64,000 nucleotides of DNA from Dama dama (lineage: Eukaryota; Chordata; Mammalia; Artiodactyla; Cervidae): positions 38,339,608 to 38,403,607 of the forward strand of contig NC_083694.1 of NCBI RefSeq assembly GCF_033118175.1. Direction: 5' to 3'. The first letter of the stretch is position 1; each line of letters starts with the position of its first letter. A program made the position numbers and the translations under genes. A model generated the notes under the pieces. That model made no database searches, had not been told where the DNA came from, and worked only from the letters and a program-made list of their open reading frames with translations. Below are positions 1 through 11,000 of the stretch, one piece after another.

Positions 1-156
1 GGGGTGGGGGTAAATTCAGAACTGGAGCTTAACAGACACACACTACTACATATAAAACAGATAAAACAACAAGGGCCTACTGTATAGCACAGGAAACTAT
101 ATTTAACATCTTGTAATAACCTATAAAGGAAAAGAAGCTGAGACAGAATATGCATG
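1..156 (+). mobile_element. L1 3' end fragment, part A
   Basis: Matches the ruminant L1 3' terminal text (…gcctactgtatagcacaggaaacta…taacctataaaggaaaag…). It is interrupted by a SINE and resumes at about 363. Confidence 0.7.
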
Positions 157-362
157 TGTGCTGGATCACTTCAGTTGTGTCCAACTCTTTGCAACCCTAT
201 AGACTTCACTCCACCAGGCTTCTCAGTCCATGCAATTCTCTAGGCAATATTGGAGTGGGTTGCTATTTCCTCTTCTAGGGGATCTTCCCAACCCAGGGAT
301 CAAACCTGCGTTTCTTGCATCTCCTGCACTGGCAGACAGATTCTTTACCACTGGCACCACCT
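157..362 (-). mobile_element. Bov-tA SINE, nested in L1
   Basis: Reverse-strand Bov-tA with the typical blocks (ttcagttgtgtccaac, aggggatcttcccaaccc, gattctttaccactg). It splits the L1 end into two parts. Confidence 0.9.
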
Positions 363-449
363 GAAAAAGAACATATATATATATAAATTGAATACTTAGT
401 TGTACACCTGAAACATTGTAAATCAACTATGCTTTAAAAAAAAAAAAAT
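363..449 (+). mobile_element. L1 3' end fragment, part B with A-tail
   Basis: Continues the L1 end (gtacacctgaaacattgtaaatcaactatgct) and finishes in a 12-nt A run. Confidence 0.7.
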
Positions 450-563
450 ATGTATAACCTGGGGAAAAAAATGGGACAGAGCCATGGGAGCACAGGGCAG
501 GTACAGTGTGGTGGCCCATCCAGGGCCAGCAAGTTCCCCTGCAGGTAACAGGGCTGACTCTCT

Positions 564-578
564 GGGGGGGGGGGGGGG
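564..578 (+). repeat. 15-nt poly-G run
   Basis: Uninterrupted G homopolymer in otherwise unique upstream sequence; length is likely to vary and be error-prone in assemblies. Confidence 0.9.
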
Positions 579-1225
579 CACCTCTGACTGTGAGCTGCTG
601 GCTCTGGGCTGGAAGGCGGCTCCAGCCTGCCCTGCTGGGTTCTTGCACCTCCCATGCCCGCCCCACACCAGGAGAGCTGAGTCATGGAAAAAGTTAGTTC
701 TTTGGGCTATAGTTTACCTCCCTCCTCCATCAAGCCTACAAAGGCTCCTTTCACATTTCCAGGAGTGGAGAGAAAACTGTGGGGCCCTCTCCCAGGCTGG
801 GATGTGAAATTTCAAACTTTACCCTGGAGTTAAATTCCCCACCCCCTGCTCCCAAGTAAGGGAGGAGGGGGTACCAAGAGCCAAAAACACAGGTAGGAGG
901 AAGTGGAGAGGAGGGGGAGGGGTCGTGTCCCATTTAGTTCCTACTGAAGCCAGGACACGGGGACCCTCTGGACCAACCCATTGGCCTGTGCATCCCCCAG
1001 CCCAGGACCCGCCCCCCGCCCTTGACTCCATCTTCCCTGGGAAGTTGGGGGACATAAAGGAGGTGACAGACACAACCTCTCTGGGAAGCTGATGATGGAA
1101 GAGGCCTGAGTCCACAGGATGCAAGGCCGGTAAAACTCATATCCTGAAGGTGGAACAAGTAGAAAAAAGGTGTCCCATTCCCAACCACAGTTCATCTTTT
1201 AGGGCTACCTGACATGTTCCTTTAT

Positions 1226-1437
1226 GGGCTTCCCAGGTGGCGCTAGTGGTAAAGAATTGACCTGCCGATACAGGAGACAAGAGACATTGGATCCATCCCT
1301 GGGTCAGGAGGAAGCCAAGGCAACCCACTCCAGTATTTCTGCCTGGAGAATCCCATGGACAGAGGAGTCTGGCAGGCGATAGTCCATAGGCTCACAAAGA
1401 GTTGAACACAACTGAAGAGACTTAGCACGCACACACA
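1226..1437 (+). mobile_element. Bov-tA SINE with target-site duplication
   Basis: Full-length forward Bov-tA from gggcttcccaggtggc to the cacacaca tail. Flanked by a 14-bp duplication with one mismatch: acatgttcctttat (1212-1225) and acatgttcttttat (1438-1451). Confidence 0.92.
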
Positions 1438-1451
1438 ACATGTTCTTTTAT

Positions 1452-3469
1452 ACTGTGATTTCACTCTAAACCTGATGTTTGGGAGAGGTTAAGGGCAGCC
1501 CCCTGTGTGGCCTTGAGTTGAATGAGTCACTTACATTGCTGAGCCCAGTGTTATTAATACATTGGCATTGTGATGACCACCCCTGGAGACTGTTTCAGAG
1601 ATGAAGTCAGAGTACGTGTAATGGTCCTGATACTCTGAAGATTTGGGTTCTCAACCCCGTTCCCACTCAAACTCACACCCAGGGCAAATGTAAGTGGGAC
1701 CTAGAGGTCTCCCAGCTGATCTGGTATCTGAACAGGGTTGGCTCACTGGTGAGCATCACTGGATTTCAGTGAACACACTGCTGGGTTTAAGAGTTGCTTC
1801 ACATCCCTGTGTTTCAATAACCTACTCCACACAGCAGAGAGTGTGTGTGGGGAAGTGGAGCTATGATCCTTGCAAGCCTTTTTAGGCTTGAAGTGTTGAT
1901 CTTAGGTGGGGAGAAAAGCCTGGAAGGAAAAGGATGGCTGGTAGGATAACGGGAACACTGGAGACTGGAGACTTGGGCAGCTTGGAGGCGCAGTATCGCA
2001 TCCACACCACTAGGCGGCGTCGAGGATAACAGATGAGGACAGGCTGCGCGCAGGGGTTTCAGCGCCAGACTTTCCCAGTTGTCTTGGCAGGCCCCGCAGA
2101 CACCCGCCACCGCTGGGTGGGGAGAGCCTCTCCAGGGTTGGGATTTCTTTCCCATTTTTACGGACCTCCTAGGTGGGAGGAGGCCGTCATGTTGACCAAG
2201 TCCTGCCGTTAGCCGTGGCCTGGGAGTCTAGGAAGGCAATGTCCTGCCTTGGGGTCCTATTTTTGGAGTGTTGGAGGGAGGTAGGAGGGAGCCTGGTCCT
2301 CTCCTCCTGCCAGAATAGGGTGGGGTGGGATGGGGTAGGAAAAGGAATCATGTCTGGATCTGGAGCCCTCCTTCCTGCACTACCTGGCAGACCGGGATAA
2401 TGATACCCCCCCTTGCAAGGTCAGTGGGAGGATTCAGTTTCAGAATCGAAGCTCTCGGTGTAGGATAGTCTGTCATCCAAACACACTTCCTACCCCTTCT
2501 TACTCTTCCAGCGGGCGACATGACTTCCCAAATTCACCTGGAAGGAACATCCACGCGGGCAGAAGTTCTCTCCAGAGCTACAAGGTCTTTGCAGCCCAGG
2601 GAGGAGTTAAACCCCCAGCCACCCCCTCCCCAAACCAGCTTTTCTCCAAAGTAACATTCTCCCCGGATCCTCAGCAGATCATTAAACGTACTGATTCCAG
2701 CACACCCAGCCCTGCTCAATCAGAAGGTCTGGGGGTGAGGCCCTGCACTCCTCGCCTGAACAAGCCTCCTGCTGGAGAACCTCTGGCCCAGATTACAGGG
2801 CAAGCTCCCTGGCTCATCATCCTCTCTTCCTCCAGGCCTGGGACCATCAGGGGCAGCAGGAGGCAAGTCCGATCAGTGATTTTCACTGGCGCTGCTTTTT
2901 CGTGACTCACCTCCCAGACTTCCTGCAACAGACAACTCTAAATAGCTGGGTCCCACCCTCCAGCAGGGGAGACATTCTGGTTGGGAAAAAGCAAGAGGTT
3001 ACAAAGTGGGCCCACCCCACCCCGCGGAGGGCAGCCCAGGGAGACCCAAAGAGAGAAGTCCGCCTGCACAGCATGGCAGGGGGTAGGGGCAGGGGCGGGG
3101 GCTTGGGGGGGGGGTCAGGTTTAGCAAGTTTTGTTTACAGGCGTTTGTTAAGGAAATTGCTGTCAGTCAAGGTAATTCTAGCCCAGATGAGCAATAAATA
3201 CGCTCCCAGCTAATCTTATGGGGATTTTATTGACACCTCGGGGGCAGAGGTTCCCTTACCCTGCCCACCCCCACCCCTCAAAGCAAAACCTTGCTCCCCA
3301 GCTGTTCCCCGCCCCCGCCCTTACAACACGATGGACTCCGGTCAGACTTAGAAAGTGCTCTCTAAGTGAAGACAGGAGGCTTCTGAGTAAGGGTCAGAAG
3401 TGGCTTCCTGGTCCTACCTGGAGGCAGGGGATGATCAAATGACCTGAAATAAACCCTGGGCGACCTGAT
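1452..3469. other. Upstream flank of DHRS3, no gene recognised
   Basis: Mostly unique sequence. GC rises after about 1970. Visible items are a near-consensus CTCF-type core CCACTAGGCGGCG (2007-2019), a G tract (3079-3114) and a FOX-type TGTTTAC (3132-3138) followed by GTTTGTTA and CAATAAATA. These look like distal promoter or enhancer sequence. Confidence 0.5.
3079..3114 (+). promoter_or_regulatory. G-quadruplex-prone G tract upstream of DHRS3
   Basis: Five runs of 4-10 G separated by 1-3 bases, about 1.7 kb before the start codon. This fits the G3+N1-7 quadruplex rule on the + strand. Confidence 0.6.
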
Positions 3470-4299
3470 GGATCAAGGCGAGCGCAAGCTCCCCCGGGTC
3501 TGCCCGGCAGGCACACACCGGCTGTCACCTGGCCCGAATGCTTCCCTGCTCTGGGAGACCGAGCCCCGGGCCAGAAGGCATGTCTCGAGGAGGGAGCCGG
3601 TTCGCTGGAGTCGGTTCCAGCGTGTGCGAGTTACTGCGGCTAGCCCTCAGGGACACCGCCAGCAAGCCCCTGCTTGCAGCTAGGGGAGCCGGCCCGGGGA
3701 GAGCGGAGCCTCTGCGAGCCCGTGTGCGCGCCCGGGCGCGCACCCCGCCACTGCGCAGGGGGAGGGGAGCCCGCGGCAGCCACTCAGAGGAACCGTAGCG
3801 AAGCCTCAGAACAACTTTAACTGTCAATCAGACTTAATGGGGTATTAAAAAAAAATGGGGGGGAAAAGGGCCGCCCTGTCGTTCTGAGCCGCGGCTGTCC
3901 CGGGAGCGAACGGATGAGGCGGCGCAGACCCAGTCGTCCGATCCACTCGCGCTCCGCACCCGGGCCCTCTCCAAGTTAGAAAGGACAAAAAGAAGGCAAT
4001 AAATGCTAACAAGGGAGAGAGAGGGAGCCGGATCGAGCGGCAACTCCCAGCCTCTGCTGGAAGAGAGAGGGAGGGAGGGAGTCGGAGAGAGCGGGCGCGC
4101 GCGAGGGCGAGCCATGCACGTAAAGAAACTGACACCCGGACCCCCCACTTCTCCTGCACGTTGCTGGCAATCAGATCGCGTTTAAGCAATTTCCTGAGCC
4201 CAAGAATAGCAATGAGTCTGGAGACTTTCGCGGGCTGAAATTGGGAGCTCCAAGCACTTTTTCCCCCTACTTTTTTTTATTTTTTTCCTGGAAAAGGGG

Positions 4300-4809
4300 T
4301 GGGGGGGCGCTACAATTTGGAAACGGCTTTTTTTTTTTTTTTTCTTAATCTTGCACTTTGAAACCGCGGGACTGTAGCAGGGTGCGCGCGTGTGGTTGGT
4401 GCTTTTTTTTTTTTTTTTTTTTCCTTCCCCTGCCTAAACTCCTCTGTCAGCCTGTAAACATTACCTGAGAATTCCCCAGCCGAAACGGCTGGCTGCCGGG
4501 GCAAGAAAGTTCTTGTTAGAACTTTCCACCTCTGGCTTCCCTTCCACCCCTCTTACTGTCCCAACCTTCGGAGACGCTTTTTCTCCTCCGGAGGATTTAT
4601 CTTTTTTTTTTTTTCCTCCCCCCTTTTTTTCTCACCCGGTGCTTGCTTTGCATTTGGGAAGAGGTGATTTCAAGAGTGGCCAGGTGGGACGCCTCTCTGC
4701 CCCCTTATTCGGTTTATTTATTATTGTTTGGGAGTGTTTTGTTTTTTAAGTCCTGTTTTGTTCGGTCCGGGGAGTTTCGCCCCTGCCGCCCGGCTCCGCG
4801 GCGCGGAGG
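4300..4809 (+). other. DHRS3: Probable DHRS3 5' untranslated region (start uncertain)
   Basis: Sequence upstream of the start ATG without any ATG. It holds four T tracts (about 4269-4276, 4328-4343, 4404-4422, 4603-4614) and two short perfect hairpins (4476-4492 and 4506-4525). The true 5' end is unknown. Confidence 0.4.
4476..4525 (+). promoter_or_regulatory. Two adjacent perfect hairpins in the proximal promoter/5'UTR
   Basis: CCAGCCG-AAA-CGGCTGG at 4476-4492 (7-bp stem, 3-nt loop) and AAAGTTC-TTGTTA-GAACTTT at 4506-4525 (7-bp stem, 6-nt loop). If transcribed they would form two stem-loops about 300 nt before the start codon. Confidence 0.4.
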
Positions 4810-5004
4810 ATGGTGTGGAAACGGCTGGGCGCGCTGGTGGTGTTCCCTCTGCAGATGATCTATCTGGTGGTGAAGGCTGCGGTCGGACTGGTGCTGCCGG
4901 CCAAGCTGCGGGACCTGTCCCGGGAGAACGTCCTCATCACCGGCGGCGGGAGAGGCATCGGGCGCCAGCTAGCTCGCGAGTTCGCAGAGCGCGGCGCCAG
5001 AAAG
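4810..5004 (+). CDS. DHRS3: DHRS3 coding exon 1 (residues 1-65)
   Basis: Encodes the N-terminal membrane segment and the Rossmann-fold glycine motif TGGGRGIG, ending in RGARK. The donor is AAG|gtaccg, a fairly weak match to the usual gtaagt. The exon is 195 nt and ends in phase 0. It lies inside the promoter CpG island. Confidence 0.97.
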
Positions 5005-8000
5005 GTACCGGGACCCCGCGAATCCAGAGGGGTGGGGGCCGGAGGCGAGGGGGGCCCAGGGGACAGGGGTTGCGCCCACCTGCTGCCGCTGCCGCTGCAG
5101 GAACCCGCGCCCAGGGTCTGAAAGTCGCCGGCCACCCTACTTCTCTGCGCCACCCGCGAGTGCTGAGCTAGTTAGTTTCACCTTGTACATTTCCCGGGCA
5201 GCCGACTGTCTTTTTTGGCAGGTCCGGAGCTGCCCCGCTCCTTTGGGATCTGTGGCTGGCTGTTCACCCCCACCTCGAAACTTAGCAGACCCACCCATTT
5301 CCCACATTCTTCCCTCCCAAAGGAAGGTGTTGCGTTTTTTCCTCCCCTCGCTTTCCCTCTTTGCCGCCACCCTGGTAAGGCAGGGTGTGTGCGCTCCTGG
5401 GTAGAGCGGGGAGCCGCCTGCTAGCTGGCGCTTCGTATTTTCCTTGGCAACCCACTTCCCAGCCCCAACCTGGACGGCTGCGGCTCTGGAAGCTGGGAAA
5501 GAGTGGGTACTCGGTGTGGTTTGAAAAGGGGGAAGCGGTGGTGGATGTCTAGCCTAGCCTGATAGGCACTCGGAAGCCAGGTGTTCCGAGATCTAGAGAG
5601 AGGGGACAGGGGTAACCAGCAGCTGATCAAGAGACCTGGTTCTCACTTCAGTGCTGCCTCCGCACACCACCCCCACCACCACCCAAATACAGCCCGGGAG
5701 GGGATCCCTCCCCACCAAGAGGAAAGGTGGCACTGTGGTGAACCACCCCTCCCCCCTTCCAACCCTCCAACCCTGCCTTTAACTTTTTGGTAGTTCCAGC
5801 ACCTCTTCCTCCAGTTTTCCCAGACCTGGTGCCTAAGAGTGGGGAGGCTGAGCCAGCTGTCACCCAACGCCAACCCAAACCAGGCTGACTCACCCAGTGA
5901 CTAGAGCAATAGAGAGATTTGAGGCCAGCAGGCTGGGCTGTCTCCAGCCAGCCTTGTGAAGAGGAAGAGCAAAAACAGGGAATTAGTTTGAAATTTAAAC
6001 TGCTGTGAGCGAGGGGGGTGAAAGGGCCGGCAAAGCCAGCTGATCTGACATGGAGCCACATACCTAGGGGATTAAGTAAATATGTACTGTAGAAAACCAA
6101 ACCTGCATGTAATTCCAGGTTGCTTTTGTTTTGTTAAATACTGCCCTGAGATTTACAATTCCTCCGGGGTGGCTCTGACTGGGACTGAACTTTGGAGCCT
6201 GAACTATCAGCCAAAGCCGATTGCCGATTAACTCTTCCTTCCCTGGGCAGCGTTTAGAGGGAGGTGGTGGTTGTAGGTTGGGGGCTGTCAAGGCTGAGTA
6301 AGTTAGCTGGGGTCAACTGTCCCCCGGCTCCTGCTTCTCCTTGGGTGGCTTGGACAGCTGCTTGACCTTGCAGTTGGAAGGGGAGTTCAGAAGTGTTTTT
6401 TAACCCTTGTACACACCGAAAAAGGAGAAGCAGAAGTTGTTCTCAGCAGTTTCATTTCCTTGGGGGTGATGCCCCCCACCCCCCCACCCCTGTTATGGAG
6501 GAGTGGCAGATGAGGGTGTCCTTGCGGGGAGGGGAGCTGTAGGGTTTGGGACAATCGCGTGTGATTGTCATTCCTTAGCTGTCTGCATCCCACAGAAACT
6601 TTTCTTCTGGCTCTTCCAGCTGGCCCAAGTCCTGGGTCTCTTTCACTGCTCTTGTAACTGGCTGCAGTAGGCATATGAAGAACTCTTTTAGTCAATCTGG
6701 AAAAACTTGACTGACTATAAACAAGCCTAAATTGAAAGAAGTGTATGGCATTGGGGTGGGGGAGGGGCAGAGCAGCACCATACACTGGGAACCATGCCCC
6801 ACTGAATTTGAAATGTGTACCTTCTTCTGAAAAATAAACCCAAGACCATTGAGTGATATGTCTTAATTGGTATCTGGTCACCAGAAATAGGAACCAGGGG
6901 CCCTATGAAACTTCCATGCCATTCACCGCGGGTTCAGTCCTCAGACCAGTCAGAATGACCAAGAGCCCTCCCTATAACTTGTAATTATCAGACCAATTAC
7001 TGGAGCTGCGTTTTAATGAGCCTTAGGCTCGCTGTCATGGTGGGGAATTTAGAATCAAGGTTTCTTGCCTGAATCCATCTGGGGCCCAGTGAAAGGGCCT
7101 TGGGACCACTCCCAGAGTTGGGAGTGTTTGGGGGACTGGTGGGCTTGGGGACACAGGGATGAGTGTTTTGGAGTGAGGACTGTGGGGCAGATGGCTGAGA
7201 GAGTTAAGTGGATGGTGGGCTCAGGGTGGTTGTGGAGCAGCTGGAGAGAGTTGGGGAGCATGGTGCGCACCCACAGCCTGCAGCGATGTTAGGCAGGCCA
7301 CCTCCATGGCCTGCATGACCCTCCTCCCCTGGGTGGAAGTAGAGGCAGGATCCAAAGGGAAAGGCCCCCCTAAAGAGAAAGAAGGGAGGAAAATCAGAGT
7401 CTGCAGATTGCTTGCATGTCCGAGAGAGGTCCGTTAACTTTGGGGGGAGCAACAGCCCAGTTTCCAAAAAACAACCTTGAGTCAAATGATTTGGTAATAT
7501 TTTTGGGCAGTGGTGCCCCTTAGGCTGCAGAGATGACCCAAATAAGGGTTTTTCTTAAAGAGACCCAAAGGCACAGAAGTTGGAAAGTTCCTCACCTTGA
7601 GATATCTCTGCTTACCCACCTTATACGAGGTTCACCCGGACAGGGCCAGTCATGGTCCGGGTCTTCAAGGCAAAGACTCTTGCTGGGTAATTGCCCATTA
7701 CAACCCCTTTATATTTGGTGTGTCCTTCTGGAATTCCTTCCATGAAAGCATTCATAGAGCTTGGGCTCACCCCTACACCTCCAAGGCTCTGGGTAGGCTA
7801 GTGGTATACCTAGCCTCTGGTTTTTCACTTTGACCTGGTTTTAGCAACAGTCCCCTGGAGGACAGAATTGAACTGTTTGTTTGAAAGTATCTGCAGGGAT
7901 TGTTCCAGCCTCTGGCCCAGTAGGAGGCAAGTGGCTGGATTAGAGCCCTGGGCCATGATGGCAGAACCCTTGAGCAGGGGCCCAGTCCCTTCATGGAAGA

Positions 8001-11000
8001 GAGAGCCAGGACTCAGGGACCCATTTCACAGAGCCAGTATAAGGACTGGTTCAGAGTTGCACCTGCTTTGTTGTTATTGAATTTATAGTCCATGGGTCTG
8101 TAGCCCTTTTCTTAAAGCAGCTCACTAGAAATAGACCCTTCACCTAGACTGGTGAATCACATCCATTCAGCAAATCCCTCCCATCCTGGCACTGGGGCAG
8201 GCCCAGGCCCAGCTACCCTTGACGACCACCTCAAAGAGACCTAGTCCAGCAAACCTGCCCGAGGTGTCAAGTGTTCAGGGCAGTGCTGGGCCTGGAGAGA
8301 GGTGGGTAGAGCAAAGAAGGCTCAGAGACGTGGCCAGGTGCTTAATGTCAAGGCACAAGCTATAGTGTATGTTTCCTGTAACTGCCATAACAAATGACCA
8401 CTAGGTTGGTGCCTTGCAGCAATAGAAGTGTATTATCTCACAATCTGGAGGTTAGAAATCTGAAATCCGGGGGTTGGTGGGGCCCCCCTCATTCAAAGAC
8501 TCCAGGGAGAATTCTTCCTCCTCCCTCCTCACTCCTGGTGGCTCTGGGTTGGCATTCCTTGGCTTGTGGCAGCATCACTCCCATCTCTGCCTCCTTCTTC
8601 ACATGACTGTCTTTGCTATCTCTCTGTGTCTGTGTGTCCTCTCTTCTCATAAGAACACCAGTCATTGGATTTGGGCCCACACGAAATCCAGGATGACCTC
8701 ATCTTGGGATCCTTAACTAATTACATCTCTGAAGACTTTATTTCCAAATGAGATCACATTCTGAGGTCCTGGGTAGACATGAAGTTGGGGGGCTACACTA
8801 CACAGAAGGCTTCCCAGGTGGCTCAGGGGTAAAGAATCTGCCTGTCAATGCAGGAGACACAGGAGACCCAGGTTTGATCCCTGAGTTGAGAAGATGCCCT
8901 GGAGGAGGAAATGGCAACCCACTCCAGTATTCTTACCTAGGAAATCGCATGGACAGAGGAGCCTGGTAGCTACAGTCCACGGGGTCGCAAGAGTCAGACA
9001 CAACTCAGCATAGCACAGTACAGCACACTACACAGAAGCAGCCCAGAGCTATTCATCTCTAACAAGAGTGCATGGAAGGCTTCCTGAAGGAGGTGGCATT
9101 AAAGAAGGTCAAGAGTTTCAACCAGAAGAGGTGGGGAAGGGTAACCCACGTGCAAGAAACCACTGATGAAAGACTGTGCACCTGGCTGAAACTGGGGATG
9201 GGAGACAGAAGGGAATGAAAGAAAAAATAATGTTGAAGGGATAATTTGTGTCTCACACTCTGAGTTAGGCCAATACTGATGAGAATAGGAAAAAGAAGAA
9301 AAAGGAGAGAAGGGTCCAGACAGGTAATCTTGGAACCCAGAGTCATCAGGCCAAAGAAGCTGCATTAAACAGCTGATGTGTAGAATGCAGCCTTTGCTGG
9401 GAATTTCTAGGAAAAGTACCAGGTTCTCATCTGATGCAGTCTGGGAGCAGCAAAGTAGGCTACCTGTCCTACCTGTGGCATCTAGGAAATTCTTTCAGCG
9501 TTCAGCATCTGGTCCTTGGGTTTCAAACAATGGGCTTTACAATTTGGACTGTCACCTGAATAGACAAACACCTCCCTTTTACTGCCCCACCCACTTCCCC
9601 TGGGGAACAAAGGAGCCCACATCTGGGACCACGCCCCTTATGACCAGGCTCACCTGGGTTCTAGACCTGACTTTGCTACAACCCTGGAAAAGTCACTCCC
9701 TTCTCCAGGCTGCAGCTAAGAAGCACGCCTGCAAAAATGAAAGGGGATGCAATGATCCCTAAGACCCTGGCATGCTCTAAAATTCTGTTACGGCTCCTGT
9801 TAGTAGCTTCCCTAGTAGCTCAGACGGTAAAGCATCCGCCTGCAATGCAGGAGACCCGGGTTCCATCCTGGGTTGGGAAGATCCCCTGGAGAAGTAAATG
9901 GCAACCCACTCCGGTATCCTTGCCTGGAAAAGCCCATGGACAGAGGAGCCTGGCGGGCTACAGTCCAGGGGATCGCAAAGAGTCGGACACGACTGAGAGA
10001 CTAACACACAAGGCTCAGCCATCTGAGGAAAGCAATCTCGTGCCAAGCTCTCTGCAAAAGACATTTGTCCTCATCACTGCAGATCTGAGCCTTTTGTGCT
10101 ATGCATCAGATCCCACTGAATGAAAAAGCAGCAGCTCAGAGTTGGAAAATGTGCCCTCAGTCTGTAGACGGCCTCACGTCCATTCCTAAACCCCTTTAAC
10201 AGCCACCAGGTAGCCGGCTGTGTGATTTATTTCAACTCTTGCAGGAGATGTTAGTGTTTTCAACTTGTGGCTTCCAAGGGAATGAAGGGCCCGAGTTTCC
10301 CAATTGACATGTCAAGTGGAACTTGCAGGGTTTATCCTAAAATCAGAGAATGCTCCCTAACCTGGAAATACTGACCCTGGGTCAGGACGTCCGTGGTCCA
10401 TCTACCTGGGCATCTGCTCATTCTTGGGCAGGCTCCAAGCTCTTCAGAACTTTCTGCTTTTCAGAGCCTCAGCCATTGGTTTATCCCTGCACAGAGCCCT
10501 TCCAGTCTCTTTATCAAAATAGTTACTTTCTCTGTCCCATCTTTATCTTGTGATCTGCTGAGAAACAATTCTTACCACTTTGAGAAAATGATCTTGGCCA
10601 TATTGATGAGAAGGGAGCCATTAGCCATCCTTTCCCCCCAAGGAAAGAGATCCAGTTGTTGTCCTCACTACAACTTGTCCCTGGAGTCCTCATCCCAACC
10701 TGCCACTCTCAAAAGCCCACATAGTTCTGGGCACCCGGGCTCGAATGGTTCCAGACCCAACCTGTTCTTCTGTATCCTCAGGCCGAAGCATGACCATACC
10801 TAGAATGTTGTAATATGTTCTACTTGCTTCCTTTAGAAGACAAAATCTAAAAAAATACACCAAGTATGTAAGATGCTTGAAAGGGAGACATTTGAAACAT
10901 ACTATTCAGATGAACCAAGAAGGTTAGGAAAAAGCTGAAGCCAAATGAAAAGGAGACAAGCAAATCTGTTTAGATGCTCATGTTCCCAAATGCAGACTCA

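Larger units (their letters stand above)
3470..5170 (+). promoter_or_regulatory. DHRS3: Promoter CpG island of DHRS3
   Basis: CpG dinucleotides are dense at about 3470-3990, 4080-4170, 4365-4500 and 4750-5170, in contrast to CpG-poor flanks. The island covers the 5'UTR, exon 1 and the first donor. No clear TATA box is visible. Long T tracts and GA-rich blocks separate the CpG-dense blocks. The transcription start cannot be fixed by eye; somewhere in 4300-4700 is my estimate. Confidence 0.8.

Noticed and set aside
2416..2436. AGGTCA followed 5 bp later by AGGATT as a DR5 element
   Set aside because: The second half-site does not match RGKTCA.
3430..3470. Two TGACCT/CGACCT half-sites 15 bp apart near the promoter
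   Set aside because: Spacing fits no standard retinoid-receptor element and one half is imperfect.
9106..9122. AGGTCA AG AGTTTCA as a DR2 element
   Set aside because: The second half has an extra base; not a consensus site.
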